From positions 1-64,000 of the forward strand of contig NZ_QWUA01000012.1 in NCBI RefSeq assembly GCF_003576525.1: a stretch of DNA of 64,000 bases, written 5' to 3'. The notes beneath the pieces are model-generated. The model did not search any database. It was not told where the DNA came from and worked only from the letters and a program-made list of their open reading frames with translations. Positions 53,622 through 63,832 of this stretch are shown here, piece by piece; the first letter of the stretch is position 1, and each line of letters starts with the position of its first letter. The stretch comes from Rummeliibacillus sp. POC4 (GTDB lineage Bacteria > Bacillota > Bacilli > Bacillales_A > Planococcaceae). The position numbers and the translations under genes were made by a program.

Positions 53622-54890
53622 TTAGACAACAGAAAAATCTTCTTGGCCCTCATCAGATAGCAATAAAATATCTACAATTTCACCTTTTTCATACCCCGAT
53701 TCAGTTGGAGGTAAAACAACTAATGCATCTGCTCCTACTAAAGAGGTGATAGAACTGGACATGTTTAGTCCGGTTGACGTTGCACATACAGTTGAATTGT
53801 GATTTTCTATTTTTGTTCGGATCAGTTGGGCAAATGCATTTGGCGTTGGATAAGAATTTTCTAAAATAGCTTTTTGTGATGCAAGGTAAGGCTCTTTGTT
53901 ATTTAACATCGTGCGAATAACAGGTCGTACAAATAATTCGAAGCCTATAAAACTGGCTGACGGATTTCCTGATAAACCAAATAAAAATTGACGACCTAGT
54001 TTTGCAACTGTTGTGACACTTCCAGGACGCATAGCGATTTTATTAAAAAATACAGTTGCACCTAAACGATCATATATTTCTGGGAGATAATCATAATCAC
54101 CAACCGAAACGCCACCTGTTGTAATGAGAATATCGACGTTTTCCAACTCATTTCGAATGACTTCGAAACTTTTATCCAAATCATCTTCAAGTTTCCCTAG
54201 ATACTTTGGTTGTGCCCCTACTTTTTCAATTTGAGACATAAGCATATAGGAATTACTATTACGAATTTTCCCAGGTACCAATGGTTCATCGATTTCTAAA
54301 AGTTCACTTCCAGTAGCAAGTACACCTACGACTGGCTTTTTCCCTACAAGTACCTCACTATAGCCAAAAGTTGCAAGCAAAGCAATAATTCCAGGGGTGA
54401 TACGTGTCCCTTTTTCAACCAAATATGTACCTTTTTGAATCTCTTGTCCTTTTTTAAATACACGTTCATGTTCAGAAATAAAGCGGTCAACAGCTATATA
54501 GTCTTTATCAAACTTAGTTAACTCTTTGACATGTTCAAGCATGATGACAGCATTACAACCTTCAGGCATTTCTGCCCCAGTCATTATACGAACCGCTTGG
54601 TATGGTTGAATCCCATTATGAAATACTGCGCCAGCTCCAATATGACCTACTACTTCAAGTTCAACTGGATAAGCATTCGTTGCATTCTTCGTATCCTCAG
54701 AGCGTATTGCATAACCATCATAAAGTGAACGATCAAATGCCGGAACATCCTGGTTGGCAACAATATCCTCTGCCAAATATCGGTCACTCGCTTCAACCAA
54801 AGTGACCTTCTCCGTGCCCCCTTTTTCAATATCACTCATAACTTTTTGAACAGCTTCTCCAATAGAAATTGCATTACGTTTTATCAACAT
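53622..54890 (-). CDS. moeA: Molybdopterin molybdenumtransferase MoeA
   Basis: 422 residues. MoeA landmarks: VPAFDRSLYDGYAIRSEDT, GHIGAGAVF, RIMTGAEMPEGCNAVIMLEH, ATGSELLEI, NSYMLMSQIEKVGAQ and the MoCF_biosynth loop TTGGVSVGDYDYLPEI. It inserts molybdate into adenylylated molybdopterin. Placed between pucB and pucC, it would supply cofactor to the PucD enzyme. No other molybdopterin synthesis gene (moaA-E, mogA) is in the window. Confidence 0.92.
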   Translation of the reverse strand: MLIKRNAISIGEAVQKVMSDIEKGGTEKVTLVEASDRYLAEDIVANQDVPAFDRSLYDGYAIRSEDTKNATNAYPVELEVVGHIGAGAVFHNGIQPYQAVRIMTGAEMPEGCNAVIMLEHVKELTKFDKDYIAVDRFISEHERVFKKGQEIQKGTYLVEKGTRITPGIIALLATFGYSEVLVGKKPVVGVLATGSELLEIDEPLVPGKIRNSNSYMLMSQIEKVGAQPKYLGKLEDDLDKSFEVIRNELENVDILITTGGVSVGDYDYLPEIYDRLGATVFFNKIAMRPGSVTTVAKLGRQFLFGLSGNPSASFIGFELFVRPVIRTMLNNKEPYLASQKAILENSYPTPNAFAQLIRTKIENHNSTVCATSTGLNMSSSITSLVGADALVVLPPTESGYEKGEIVDILLLSDEGQEDFSVV

Positions 54891-54994
54891 TCATCTCACC
54901 CACCGATTAAATTTTAGTAATGTCTTTCTGTATCAATACTCAGCCAAGTTAGAGCAGTCTATCAAAAGCATCTCTGATTTCATGACTCTTCACA

Positions 54995-55606
54995 TTAGTT
55001 ACCATAATATTGGAGTAAATGCTTATAGTCTTGCTTCGTATCAATATCTAAATTCCAATCCGTTTGCTCAAAATCTACATATTGTAAATGTTCTTTGTTC
55101 GCTTTAATAATACTTTTTCCACCTTCATCGCCTTTTAGATTTTGAAACTGATTAAAAAGGCTTCTATCAAATAATATTGGGTGACCTGGTTGTTGTTCGT
55201 AGCGAGGACGAACTATGTATATACCATTCTCTCTATTTTTTTGATAAGTATCTATCAGCTTTTCCACTACTTGATGTGCTACAAGAGGCTGATCCCCTAG
55301 AAAGATAAGGACAGCATCAAGGTCACCATCTATAGAATTTATACCCTCAATTAGAGAAGTGGACATGCCATTTGCATGCTGTTCATTGTATATCAATGAT
55401 AAAGAGGGATAAAAAGGTTTTAATTCTTCTTTGAGTTGATCATAATACTTTCCTCCCACTACTACAATAGGTTCCAGTTTATGTTGAACTGCCATTTCAA
55501 TTGGATAGTGGATGATTGGAGTACCTTGAAAAGGAAGAAATAATTTCGGCTCTCCCATTCGCTTCGATTGTCCTGCTGCTAAAATAATTGCACCAATTTT
55601 ACACAT
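54995..55606 (-). CDS. pucB: MocA-like molybdenum cofactor nucleotidyltransferase (PucB-like)
   Basis: 203 residues started at 55606 (AAAAGGG upstream, inside the end of pucA). Nucleotidyltransferase signature AIILAAGQSKRMGEPKLFLP with the GTP/CTP-binding loop, then FLGDQPLVAHQVV and PRYEQQPGHPILF. Such proteins convert molybdopterin to the cytosine dinucleotide form for xanthine-dehydrogenase-type enzymes. Overlaps pucA by 8 bp. Confidence 0.87.
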   Translation of the reverse strand: MCKIGAIILAAGQSKRMGEPKLFLPFQGTPIIHYPIEMAVQHKLEPIVVVGGKYYDQLKEELKPFYPSLSLIYNEQHANGMSTSLIEGINSIDGDLDAVLIFLGDQPLVAHQVVEKLIDTYQKNRENGIYIVRPRYEQQPGHPILFDRSLFNQFQNLKGDEGGKSIIKANKEHLQYVDFEQTDWNLDIDTKQDYKHLLQYYGN

Positions 55607-56648
55607 GAATTTTCCCTTTTCCATGTAAATATTGTGGGGTACGGTCTGCCCTTAAACACATCAACTCAGATATAATGCTAATGGCTACTTCGTCCATCGA
55701 CTCTGCTCCTAAATCTAATCCAACAGGTGAATGGATTGGCGCGCTATTTATACTATATCCAATATTATTTAGCATTTCATTTGTTCGATAAATTGGTCCT
55801 AAAACACCTATATAGCGAGGATTGCTTTCGATTGCATACTTTAAACTTGCCTCATCTTTTTCCATATGATGATTCATAATAAGCCACCAACTATGACTTA
55901 GCTGTGAATCTGATAAATTCTCGATAGCAGAGGTAATATGTTTTGCATGTGGGAAATGTTGAAGATTATTTAAATTTGAGCGTGTATCTAAAACCGTCAC
56001 GGAGAATCCTGCCTTATACGCTAATTCTACAAGAGGAACTGCATCTTTCCCTGCTCCTGCAACGATTAATCTCTCGCTAGGTTTCACAACGTCCATATAG
56101 TATCTTTTGTTTTGATGTTCGATGACTTCTGCACGTGTTTGCTTCATATATATAGCTTCAGCATATTCGATCAATTCGATTGGTAAATTCGTATCGTTAT
56201 GTAACTTGCTATTCATTTCTTGCAATACTTTTGTTTGACCATTTTCCATTTCTATGATTAATGTAAATGATTCCTCATTTGCGAGATGTTTTTCTACTTT
56301 CTTCCACGTTTCATCCTGTGGAAAAATAGGGAGAAACAGAATCTCTAAGTCTCCTTTGCAACCAATACCTAAACTCCAAATTTCTGTATCACTTAAATCG
56401 TACTTTAACGTCATTGGTTTCCTATTTTCAAATACTTTTGTCGCCCATTCATACAAATCCGCTTCTAAACAGCCTCCACTTATGGTCCCTACCATGGTCC
56501 CTCCTGAAGTCATCAACATTTTCGTTCCCGGTAGGCGATAAGCAGAGCCTTTTACATCCGTTAAGATAACTAAAACCGTTTGTTCATCTTTTTCCCAAGC
56601 AATTTGTATTTGGTGAAAAAGCTCTTGAAATTCATGCAATCTTGACAA
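55599..56648 (-). CDS. pucA: XdhC/CoxI-family molybdenum cofactor insertion protein (PucA-like)
   Basis: 349 residues when started at TTG 56648 (GGGGGA, 7 bp spacing); a GTG at 56663 lies on that site. N-terminal XdhC/CoxI domain: VLVILTDVKGSAYRLPGTKM and GGTMVGTISGGCLEADLYEW. C-terminal Rossmann domain: RLIVAGAGKDAVPLVELAYK and GVLGPIYRTNEML. It sulfurates and delivers the cofactor to the apo-enzyme. First gene of the minus-strand cluster; shares a 234-bp divergent region with the NRAMP-like gene. Confidence 0.88.
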   Translation of the reverse strand: MSRLHEFQELFHQIQIAWEKDEQTVLVILTDVKGSAYRLPGTKMLMTSGGTMVGTISGGCLEADLYEWATKVFENRKPMTLKYDLSDTEIWSLGIGCKGDLEILFLPIFPQDETWKKVEKHLANEESFTLIIEMENGQTKVLQEMNSKLHNDTNLPIELIEYAEAIYMKQTRAEVIEHQNKRYYMDVVKPSERLIVAGAGKDAVPLVELAYKAGFSVTVLDTRSNLNNLQHFPHAKHITSAIENLSDSQLSHSWWLIMNHHMEKDEASLKYAIESNPRYIGVLGPIYRTNEMLNNIGYSINSAPIHSPVGLDLGAESMDEVAISIISELMCLRADRTPQYLHGKGKIHV

Positions 56649-56882
56649 TAGACAATCCCCCACTCTAGTTTATTTTTAATATATTAGCAAAATTCAAAAT
56701 TGTATGTCAATGTATACATTAACTAAAAAACTAATTATTATTAACTAACTTTACAATGCAAATACAAAAGATGAGTAAAACAGTAACCTATTAAAATAAT
56801 ATTTGATTTTTCTGAAAACAAAATTGATAATTAAATTAATCGAACTGAAATCGATTACAAGTATTCAAAGGGGGTACATACA

Positions 56883-58145
56883 ATGTTAGAACAAAAACAA
56901 TTACCTTTAGAGCAAGAACAAATGATTAAAAAAGGATCTATTATTGGACCAGGATTAATCGTTGCTGCTACTGGGGTGGGTGCAGGAGATTTAGTGGCTG
57001 CACTTGTAGCGGGGACAAATTATGGATTAGTATTTCTATGGGCCATTATTGTTGGTTCTATACTGAAATTTGCTTTAAATGAAGGGGTAGGACGATGGCA
57101 TTTAACTAGCGGAAAAACGATACTAGAAGGTTGGCACGCTATGGGGAAATGGGCAACTGGTTATTTTGGCGTTTACTCTGTCATTTGGGGCTTTGTTTAT
57201 GGTGCTGCTGGTACCGCCTCATGTGCACTCGCAATGACAGCACTATTCCCTCAACTTTCTTTAACGCAATGGGCTATTATTCATGGATTATTAGGATTTG
57301 TACTTGTATGGTGGGGAAAATATAAAACATTTGAAAATGTGATGAACGTACTAATCGGCATAATGTTTGTTGCGGTTGTTGGATCTGCCCTACTTGTTAT
57401 TCCACAACTAAGTGATATATGGGGAACTGCAATTCCAACACTTCCAAAAGGATCATTAGTGTATGCCCTTGGTTTAATCGGTGGTGTCGGTGGATCTTTA
57501 ACAATGGCTAGTTATGGCTATTGGCTACAAGAAAATAGATGGACTGGCCCCTCTTTTATACGTGCCGTTCGCTTTGACTCTGCTGTTGCCTATATTGTTA
57601 CAGCGTTATTTACCCTATCCCTACTCGTACTAGGGGCAGGATTATTATATGGAACAGATTTTAATATTAGTGGAGAAAAAGGATTAGTCGATTTTGCTTC
57701 AATCTTAGGAAACGAACTACATCCTGCTGTTCGATATGTATTTCTAATTGGCTTCTGGTCTGCTTCATTTACCTCTGTACTTGGTGTATGGAATGGTGTC
57801 CCATATCTATTCGCGGATTTTATTAGAACTATTCGCCATCAAGATATAAATAATGATGACTTAAGCAAAACAAAAGCCTATCGTTTCTTTGTCTTATGGC
57901 TCACATTCCCACCCATGCTATTGCACTTCATCGGGAAACCGGTAGGACTAATCATTGCATATGGAGCACTGGGTTCGATTTTTATGCCTTTCTTGGCAAT
58001 TACATTACTCTATTTACTAAACAAGAAGCAATACGTTGGGACCATTGATCGTAAACAATGGCTATCTAATATTGGTCTCGGTATTAGCATTTTATTATTT
58101 GTTATTTTAGCCATTAATGAATTGAGAAATATGTTTTTCGGGTAG
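56883..58145 (+). CDS. NRAMP-like transporter lacking canonical metal-site motifs
   Basis: 420 residues, about eleven membrane helices in NRAMP/APC-fold order. Helix 1 reads GPGLIVAATGVGAGDLVAAL, where true NRAMP proteins have the metal-binding DPGN. Helix 6 reads GGVGGSLTMASYGYWLQENR instead of the MPH motif. Both key elements are thus replaced, so manganese/iron transport cannot be assumed. AAAGGGGG precedes the ATG. It is divergent from the pucA gene. Annotation tools would call it an NRAMP divalent metal transporter. Confidence 0.85.
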   Translation: MLEQKQLPLEQEQMIKKGSIIGPGLIVAATGVGAGDLVAALVAGTNYGLVFLWAIIVGSILKFALNEGVGRWHLTSGKTILEGWHAMGKWATGYFGVYSVIWGFVYGAAGTASCALAMTALFPQLSLTQWAIIHGLLGFVLVWWGKYKTFENVMNVLIGIMFVAVVGSALLVIPQLSDIWGTAIPTLPKGSLVYALGLIGGVGGSLTMASYGYWLQENRWTGPSFIRAVRFDSAVAYIVTALFTLSLLVLGAGLLYGTDFNISGEKGLVDFASILGNELHPAVRYVFLIGFWSASFTSVLGVWNGVPYLFADFIRTIRHQDINNDDLSKTKAYRFFVLWLTFPPMLLHFIGKPVGLIIAYGALGSIFMPFLAITLLYLLNKKQYVGTIDRKQWLSNIGLGISILLFVILAINELRNMFFG

Positions 58146-58197
58146 TTATTACTATACTAGATTCATATGTTTGGACATAAGTGATTTCAGGTAAAAT

Positions 58198-58236
58198 AAA
58201 AAGGGAAATTGCACTATGCAATTTCCCTTTGGTATT
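58198..58236. terminator. Bidirectional terminator between NRAMP-like and chemoreceptor genes
   Basis: AAGGGAAATTGC (58201-58212) pairs with GCAATTTCCCTT (58218-58229); A-rich on the left, T-rich on the right. It serves both convergent genes. Confidence 0.85.
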
Positions 58237-58258
58237 TTAATGGTGTCCAAAGTGAATC

Positions 58259-60247
58259 TTAATAGTTAAATTTAGAAACCGCTTTGTGTAATGCTTCTGC
58301 TAAATTTGTAAGTGATTGTGCTGATGAAGCAATTTCCTCCATAGAGGCTAACTCTTCTTCAGTTGATGCAGCAACTTCTTCTGCGGTTGCTGAGTTCTCT
58401 GTTGCAATATTTGTTAATTCTTGTGCAGTTGCAGTAACCTCTTGCAATGACGCAGACATTTGTTGAGCGATTCCAGAAACGCCTTCCAACTGAGGTGTCA
58501 TTTCTTGTGCACTGCTAAGTATTTGTTTAAATTTATCGATAGCCCCTGTTGATACTTGAACGCCAGTTTGAACATCATTAGTGACTTTTTCCATTATTTG
58601 AACTGAATTATTTGTTTCTTCTTGAATTTTTTGAACGATTTCATATATTTCTTTAGCGGATGTTTGGGATTGTTCAGCTAATTTTCTAACTTCCTCCGCA
58701 ACAACTGCAAAGCCTTTACCATGTTCACCAGCTCTCGCCGCTTCAATGGCTGCATTCAAAGCAAGTAAATTTGTTTGATCTGCAATATCTGTAATGACAT
58801 TTAAGATAGTGCTTACTTCTTTAGAGCGATCATTTAAAGATTTAATCATTACATTTGATTCTGAAACAGATTGTTGAATTGAATTCATTTGATTTACAGT
58901 ATTTGTAACAGCTTTTCCTCCTTCTTCCGCTTGTGTCGTTGTTAAATTTGCTAGTTCTGAGACTTTCATCGAATTCTCAGCAATTAGAGTGACACCTTCT
59001 GATACTTGTTGGATAGACTCTGCATTTTTACTAACACCTGTTGTTTGTTTTTCTGCATTTATCGAAACTTCTTGGATAGCTGTTGCAACTTGGTGTGTCA
59101 CAGCGCTTGTCTGTTCTGTACTGGCAGTTAGTTCTTCTGCAGAAGCAGCAACTTGTTCAGCGCTTTGGTCTACTTCCTTCACTAGACCAATAAGACTTTT
59201 TTGCATATCTTTAAAAGCTTGTCCTAATTGGCCAATCTCATCATAATTATTAACAATTATTTCCTCAGATAAGTCACCTTTACTAATTGTTACCGCATTT
59301 TCTTTTAGTCTTTTAATTGGTTTTAAAATCGATTTGATAATAAAATATACAGCTATTGCACCAATGATTAAAGAAAGGATAAGGACTAAAACCGTCTTAG
59401 AAAAAATGGGCGATGCCTCTTTACTAATTTCTGATTTCGGAACTGTTCCTGCTAATTTCCATCCTGTTAATTTATTTGTCGTATATACTAATACGTTTTC
59501 TTTACCTTTCAATACATAATTCAAAGTTCCTTGTTCTTTTTTATATACATTATCAAAATATGCTTCTTTTGCGACACTTCCACCTTTAATAGTAGGATGT
59601 GAGATATACTTTCTATTTTTGTCTAATAGAAATGCATACCCTGTATCACCAAGTTTTACTTTACCTATTAAGTCTTCTAAATGGCTTAAATATATATCGA
59701 CAGCTACAACGCCTGAACCGTCTTTAACCGATTGAGCAAGTGTAATACACCAGTTTTTTGTACTGGCATCTTGATAGGGCTCTGATATCGTAACCTTCCC
59801 TTGTGTTTCCATTGCATCCTTATACCAATCTCTATCTCGAGGATCATATCCAGCAGGAGGCATTGTATTTGCTGGTTTACTAATGATGCCACCTTTTTCA
59901 TCGCCTACATATATACTTAAAACTTCTGGATGTAACTTTGCATACTCATCGAATCGTTGTCCAAGCTTCTGACTTTCATCTTTTTTGAGAGTATCTACAT
60001 TAATATTCTGTGCAAAATACGCTACATCATCTATTTTAGACTGTACGGTTTTATTAATCGTGTCATTCAACACATTTGTTGTTCTATCAAAACCATCTAA
60101 CATTTCATGTTTCACTGCTTTTTTGGCAGTTGAATACGCTTGGAATCCAATGATCATGGAAGGAATAACTAAAACAAGCAAAAAAGAAATCATTAATCTA
60201 GTCTTCAAACTTCCAATATGTTGTAAGTTTTTTTTCATTTCACTCAC
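58259..60247 (-). CDS. Methyl-accepting chemotaxis protein with dCache sensor
   Basis: 662 residues. Membrane helix 1 at about 17-38, extracellular double-Cache domain about 45-275 ([40 protein letters not shown]), helix 2 about 283-305, HAMP, and a complete signalling hairpin with the tip [20 protein letters not shown] then [13 protein letters not shown]. No C-terminal CheR tether. GTG 60247 or ATG three codons on could be the start (GGAGG upstream). The Cache type binds amino acids or similar small molecules in other bacilli; the ligand here is unknown. Single gene. Confidence 0.92.
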   Translation of the reverse strand: MSEMKKNLQHIGSLKTRLMISFLLVLVIPSMIIGFQAYSTAKKAVKHEMLDGFDRTTNVLNDTINKTVQSKIDDVAYFAQNINVDTLKKDESQKLGQRFDEYAKLHPEVLSIYVGDEKGGIISKPANTMPPAGYDPRDRDWYKDAMETQGKVTISEPYQDASTKNWCITLAQSVKDGSGVVAVDIYLSHLEDLIGKVKLGDTGYAFLLDKNRKYISHPTIKGGSVAKEAYFDNVYKKEQGTLNYVLKGKENVLVYTTNKLTGWKLAGTVPKSEISKEASPIFSKTVLVLILSLIIGAIAVYFIIKSILKPIKRLKENAVTISKGDLSEEIIVNNYDEIGQLGQAFKDMQKSLIGLVKEVDQSAEQVAASAEELTASTEQTSAVTHQVATAIQEVSINAEKQTTGVSKNAESIQQVSEGVTLIAENSMKVSELANLTTTQAEEGGKAVTNTVNQMNSIQQSVSESNVMIKSLNDRSKEVSTILNVITDIADQTNLLALNAAIEAARAGEHGKGFAVVAEEVRKLAEQSQTSAKEIYEIVQKIQEETNNSVQIMEKVTNDVQTGVQVSTGAIDKFKQILSSAQEMTPQLEGVSGIAQQMSASLQEVTATAQELTNIATENSATAEEVAASTEEELASMEEIASSAQSLTNLAEALHKAVSKFNY

Positions 60248-60562
60248 AATCCTCCTTTTTCATAATCTAATAATTGAAAAATTTGAGCGTCCTTTAGGCA
60301 TTCTCTATTTTCACGGATGATTACTACATGTAAATATCGTAAAATTCCGAAAAATTTATAGAATATTAATCAAAAAAATAGATCTTACTATTATTTATCT
60401 TTCCTCTTATCTTTTTAGGTCTATGAACTCATCATTTATCTATCTAGACCTATTAATAATAAAACTATAATTAGTACTTTTTTATCATACATAAAAATTT
60501 TCTGATTTTCAATAAAATTCGACATTGTTCAACAAATTTATACATTTACAATGGATTAAAGT
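60248..60562. other. AT-rich region between SNF2 and chemoreceptor genes
   Basis: Over 300 bp holding the chemoreceptor promoter region. No gene, no array, no clear riboswitch. Confidence 0.45.
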
Positions 60563-60605
60563 AAAAAAGCGAGTATGATAACGAATGAGCCGTTATCATA
60601 CCCGC
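60563..60605 (-). terminator. Terminator of the SNF2 helicase gene
   Basis: Minus strand GCGGGTATGATAACG (60605-60591) pairs with CGTTATCATACTCGC (60583-60569), followed by TTTTTT. Confidence 0.92.
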
Positions 60606-60655
60606 AATTGCAAAATATTTTTTCAATGTCCTAGTATTCCCCTACTTCTTTCTGA

Positions 60656-63600
60656 TTAAATCTGTAATATATCTCGAATATCATCTTCTGTTAAACCGGT
60701 TGGTGAATTTTCCGTCGAATTGATAATATCATCAATAAGCTCCTTCTTTTTTTCTTGAAGCTCATTCATCTTTTCTTCGATTGTACCGCGTGCTATAAGC
60801 TTAATGACCTGTACCTCATTTTTTTGTCCAAACCGATGAGCACGGTCTGAAGCTTGTTCTTCAACTGCAGGATTCCACCAGAGATCATACAATATAACTG
60901 TATCTGCACTCGATAGGTTTAATCCAGTACCTCCTGCTTTTAAGGAAATTAGAAACAAATCTCGTTCCCCATCATTAAATCGATCACATATCTCTACTCT
61001 TTTTTGGGCAGACGTTTGTCCATCAAGATAGAAATACGTATATCCTCTCATCGTAAGTTCCTTTCCGATTAGCTCAAGCATTTTTGTAAATTGGGAGAAT
61101 ATCAATACTCTTCTACCGGAATGTTTGGATTCTTCGATAATTTTCAGCAACTGTTCGTATTTTGCTGAACTTCCTTTGTAACCTTCCACAAATAAGGCCG
61201 GATGACAACAAATTTGCCTTAATCTAGTAAGCCCGGCTAGAATTTTTATTCGATTTTTTCGAATCGTGTCTTGATCAAGGTGCTTTAACGTTTTATGGCG
61301 AAGCTTTGCTAAATAAGCTGCATAAAGCTGTTTTTGCTCCGGTAATAGCTCTGATGATTCGAGTGACTCCACTTTTTTAGGCAACTCTTCTAACACGTCT
61401 TCTTTTATCCTACGAAGTAAAAAAGGTCTTACCCTTCTGGCAACTGCTTTCTTAGGCAAATAGCTAAAATCTCTTAATCCTTGGAAAAGCTGAGGAAAGA
61501 CAACATGGTAAATGGACCAAAGTTCTTCAAGAGAATTTTCAATAGGTGTTCCAGTCAGTCCAAAACGATTATTTGCCTGTAATCTTTGAACGGTTCGAGC
61601 AGTTTGTGTGACTGGATTTTTAAATGCCTGTGCCTCATCAAAGAAAACCGTATGAAATTGTTGATCTTCATACCACTTTATATCTTGTCTAAGTAATGGA
61701 TAGGATGTAATTAGGACATCCATCTCTTCTGTATCCTTTTGTAAATTCTCTCGTTCTAGTTTATTTCCATCTATCACTACTGCTTCTACTTCAGGTGCAA
61801 ATTTAATGAGTTCGTGTAACCAACTGTAGGTTAAAGAGGAAGGACAAACGATGAGTACAGGGAGTTTTTGACTTCTTATCGCTGAAAGTTCTGAAACAAT
61901 ATATGTAATACTTTGTATCGTTTTCCCTAGCCCCATATCATCTGCTAATACCCCGCCAAATCCATAAGTTGCGAGTATTTTTAACCACTTATACCCTGTT
62001 TTTTGGTAGTCTCTTAATATTGGATTTAAACTTTTAGGCACAACAATATCTAGTGAACTTGGGTCTATTAACTTATTCAGAAAATGACGAAATGATTCTT
62101 CAACCGTGAAGATTTCACTATCCATCCTATCTAAAAATTGAAGTCCCTGCGAGATCGGCATATCAAGACTTGTTTCATAACCGTCATCTTGCTTTGGTAC
62201 TTCATCTAGAAAGTTTTGTAATTCCTCCATTTCTTTTGTTTCAAGTGATAGTAATGTACCATTTTGAAGACGAAAATATTTCTTTTTAACTTCAAGTGCT
62301 GCTAAAATCTCTCGAATTTGGTTATCAGCAATACCTTTCATCTCAAACTTAAATTCTAACCAATTCATCCGATCCTTTTTATGCTTAATACGAATAGTTG
62401 GAAAATGATTCGTCACGATTCGGTTCCGAACAGCAGTTGTTGCATAGATTTGTACCAATTGATGAAGTTTAGGGACAACATGATACAAAAACTTATACTC
62501 CAGCTCCTCATTTTGCATATAATAGCCGCCTTCTGTTTTCGTAAAGCCACTTTCGTCCATGAGTTGAAGTATTTCCTCTTCTTTGTCTAAATCCCTAATA
62601 ATCATAGGTCCTATAGGAATATCTCTGCTTTCTAATGGTTGAATAATGACATTTTCATATTGAAATTCCACCCCTGCTAGTAGACGATTATGAATACGAT
62701 CTAAGTAAAGCTTAGCAATCAAAGGCTGTTTCATCATTTTCTGCGTTATTTTTCTATTCAATTCGACCATACCAATTTTTTTCAAACCAGGTACAATCTT
62801 ATTGAAAAAAATATCAACTTGGTTATTTGGAATTGAAATATAATTTGCATCCCTATGAGGAAGCATGTTCTTAAGTTCACATACCCTTGCAAAATCTTTT
62901 TCATCCAATTTATATATATTTTCTCCCCAAATAATACATCCATAAGATTCCATAACGATCATCTGCTCAATACCTGTAATCGTTAATTGGTAATCATTTT
63001 CCTTTTCTGCTACTTCTTCTACTGTAAAATGTAAAGGTAACGGACCATTTAATAATTTAAAAGGCTCTCTGTTATTTTCTAAAGTTGTTGAAACTACCTC
63101 CAATCGTTTTAGAAGCCTGTCCCAATTGGATGGCGGTATTAATAATATTTCCTCACTTATACTCTCTAATGGATTCAATTGACTTTTTTCATCTTCCACT
63201 AATGCAATGAGAAGCTGTATCACTTCATCCGTGTTATTTTCAAAGCAATGAATCGTAGAGTCATATTGAAAATCTGCAGATAAATCACTCGTTTTCCCTA
63301 GTTTTACATCTTGAAGAAACGCTCTTATATTCTTTACTTTAAGGTTGTTTATATTTAATTTAATGCCAAATAAATGCTGATTTGTTTGGCGTGCAATTGG
63401 TTTTAATGTAAATGCTACATCCAGTATTTCTCTATTTTCAAAATGTAATTGATGTCCACTAGTTCTTTTTGATTTGTGTTCAAAGATTTTCATGAAATCT
63501 TCAGTAATCTCTCTATTTTTATCATGTAGATTATTAGGAGATATTCCGAGTTGTTGTAGATCTTGTATTGCTAATAATACAGCCGCAACATGCTGACAAC

Positions 63601-63832
63601 TTTTTTGAAAGTTCATCAACTTAGGACAACTACAAGTAGTCTTTAGTTTCCCTATTGAATCCTTTTCAATCGTAACATGAAAATCCTCAGTTCCATTTAC
63701 TGTAGCTTCACAATAATCTTCACTATAATGATTCAAGATGACCTTTTTTGAACGATTAAAAGAGTCTCCCCTTTTGAAAGCAACGATACCGCACATATCT
63801 TTTATCATTTTGTGGGTTACTTTTAGATCCAT
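60656..63832 (-). CDS. SWIM zinc-finger SNF2-family DNA helicase
   Basis: 1058 residues. N-terminal SWIM finger (CSCPKLMNFQKSCQHVAA: C-x-C and C-x-H) at about 68-88, then the bacterial SNF2-associated region, then the ATPase core from about 590. Motif I is DDMGLGKTIQSI, motif II DEAQ, motif III GLTGTPIENSLEEL, and motif VI QASDRAHRFGQ. AAAGGAGCGGG precedes the ATG. It is a dsDNA translocase thought to displace or remodel DNA-bound proteins. These Firmicute SNF2 proteins are usually encoded alone, as here. Confidence 0.93.
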   Translation of the reverse strand: MDLKVTHKMIKDMCGIVAFKRGDSFNRSKKVILNHYSEDYCEATVNGTEDFHVTIEKDSIGKLKTTCSCPKLMNFQKSCQHVAAVLLAIQDLQQLGISPNNLHDKNREITEDFMKIFEHKSKRTSGHQLHFENREILDVAFTLKPIARQTNQHLFGIKLNINNLKVKNIRAFLQDVKLGKTSDLSADFQYDSTIHCFENNTDEVIQLLIALVEDEKSQLNPLESISEEILLIPPSNWDRLLKRLEVVSTTLENNREPFKLLNGPLPLHFTVEEVAEKENDYQLTITGIEQMIVMESYGCIIWGENIYKLDEKDFARVCELKNMLPHRDANYISIPNNQVDIFFNKIVPGLKKIGMVELNRKITQKMMKQPLIAKLYLDRIHNRLLAGVEFQYENVIIQPLESRDIPIGPMIIRDLDKEEEILQLMDESGFTKTEGGYYMQNEELEYKFLYHVVPKLHQLVQIYATTAVRNRIVTNHFPTIRIKHKKDRMNWLEFKFEMKGIADNQIREILAALEVKKKYFRLQNGTLLSLETKEMEELQNFLDEVPKQDDGYETSLDMPISQGLQFLDRMDSEIFTVEESFRHFLNKLIDPSSLDIVVPKSLNPILRDYQKTGYKWLKILATYGFGGVLADDMGLGKTIQSITYIVSELSAIRSQKLPVLIVCPSSLTYSWLHELIKFAPEVEAVVIDGNKLERENLQKDTEEMDVLITSYPLLRQDIKWYEDQQFHTVFFDEAQAFKNPVTQTARTVQRLQANNRFGLTGTPIENSLEELWSIYHVVFPQLFQGLRDFSYLPKKAVARRVRPFLLRRIKEDVLEELPKKVESLESSELLPEQKQLYAAYLAKLRHKTLKHLDQDTIRKNRIKILAGLTRLRQICCHPALFVEGYKGSSAKYEQLLKIIEESKHSGRRVLIFSQFTKMLELIGKELTMRGYTYFYLDGQTSAQKRVEICDRFNDGERDLFLISLKAGGTGLNLSSADTVILYDLWWNPAVEEQASDRAHRFGQKNEVQVIKLIARGTIEEKMNELQEKKKELIDDIINSTENSPTGLTEDDIRDILQI

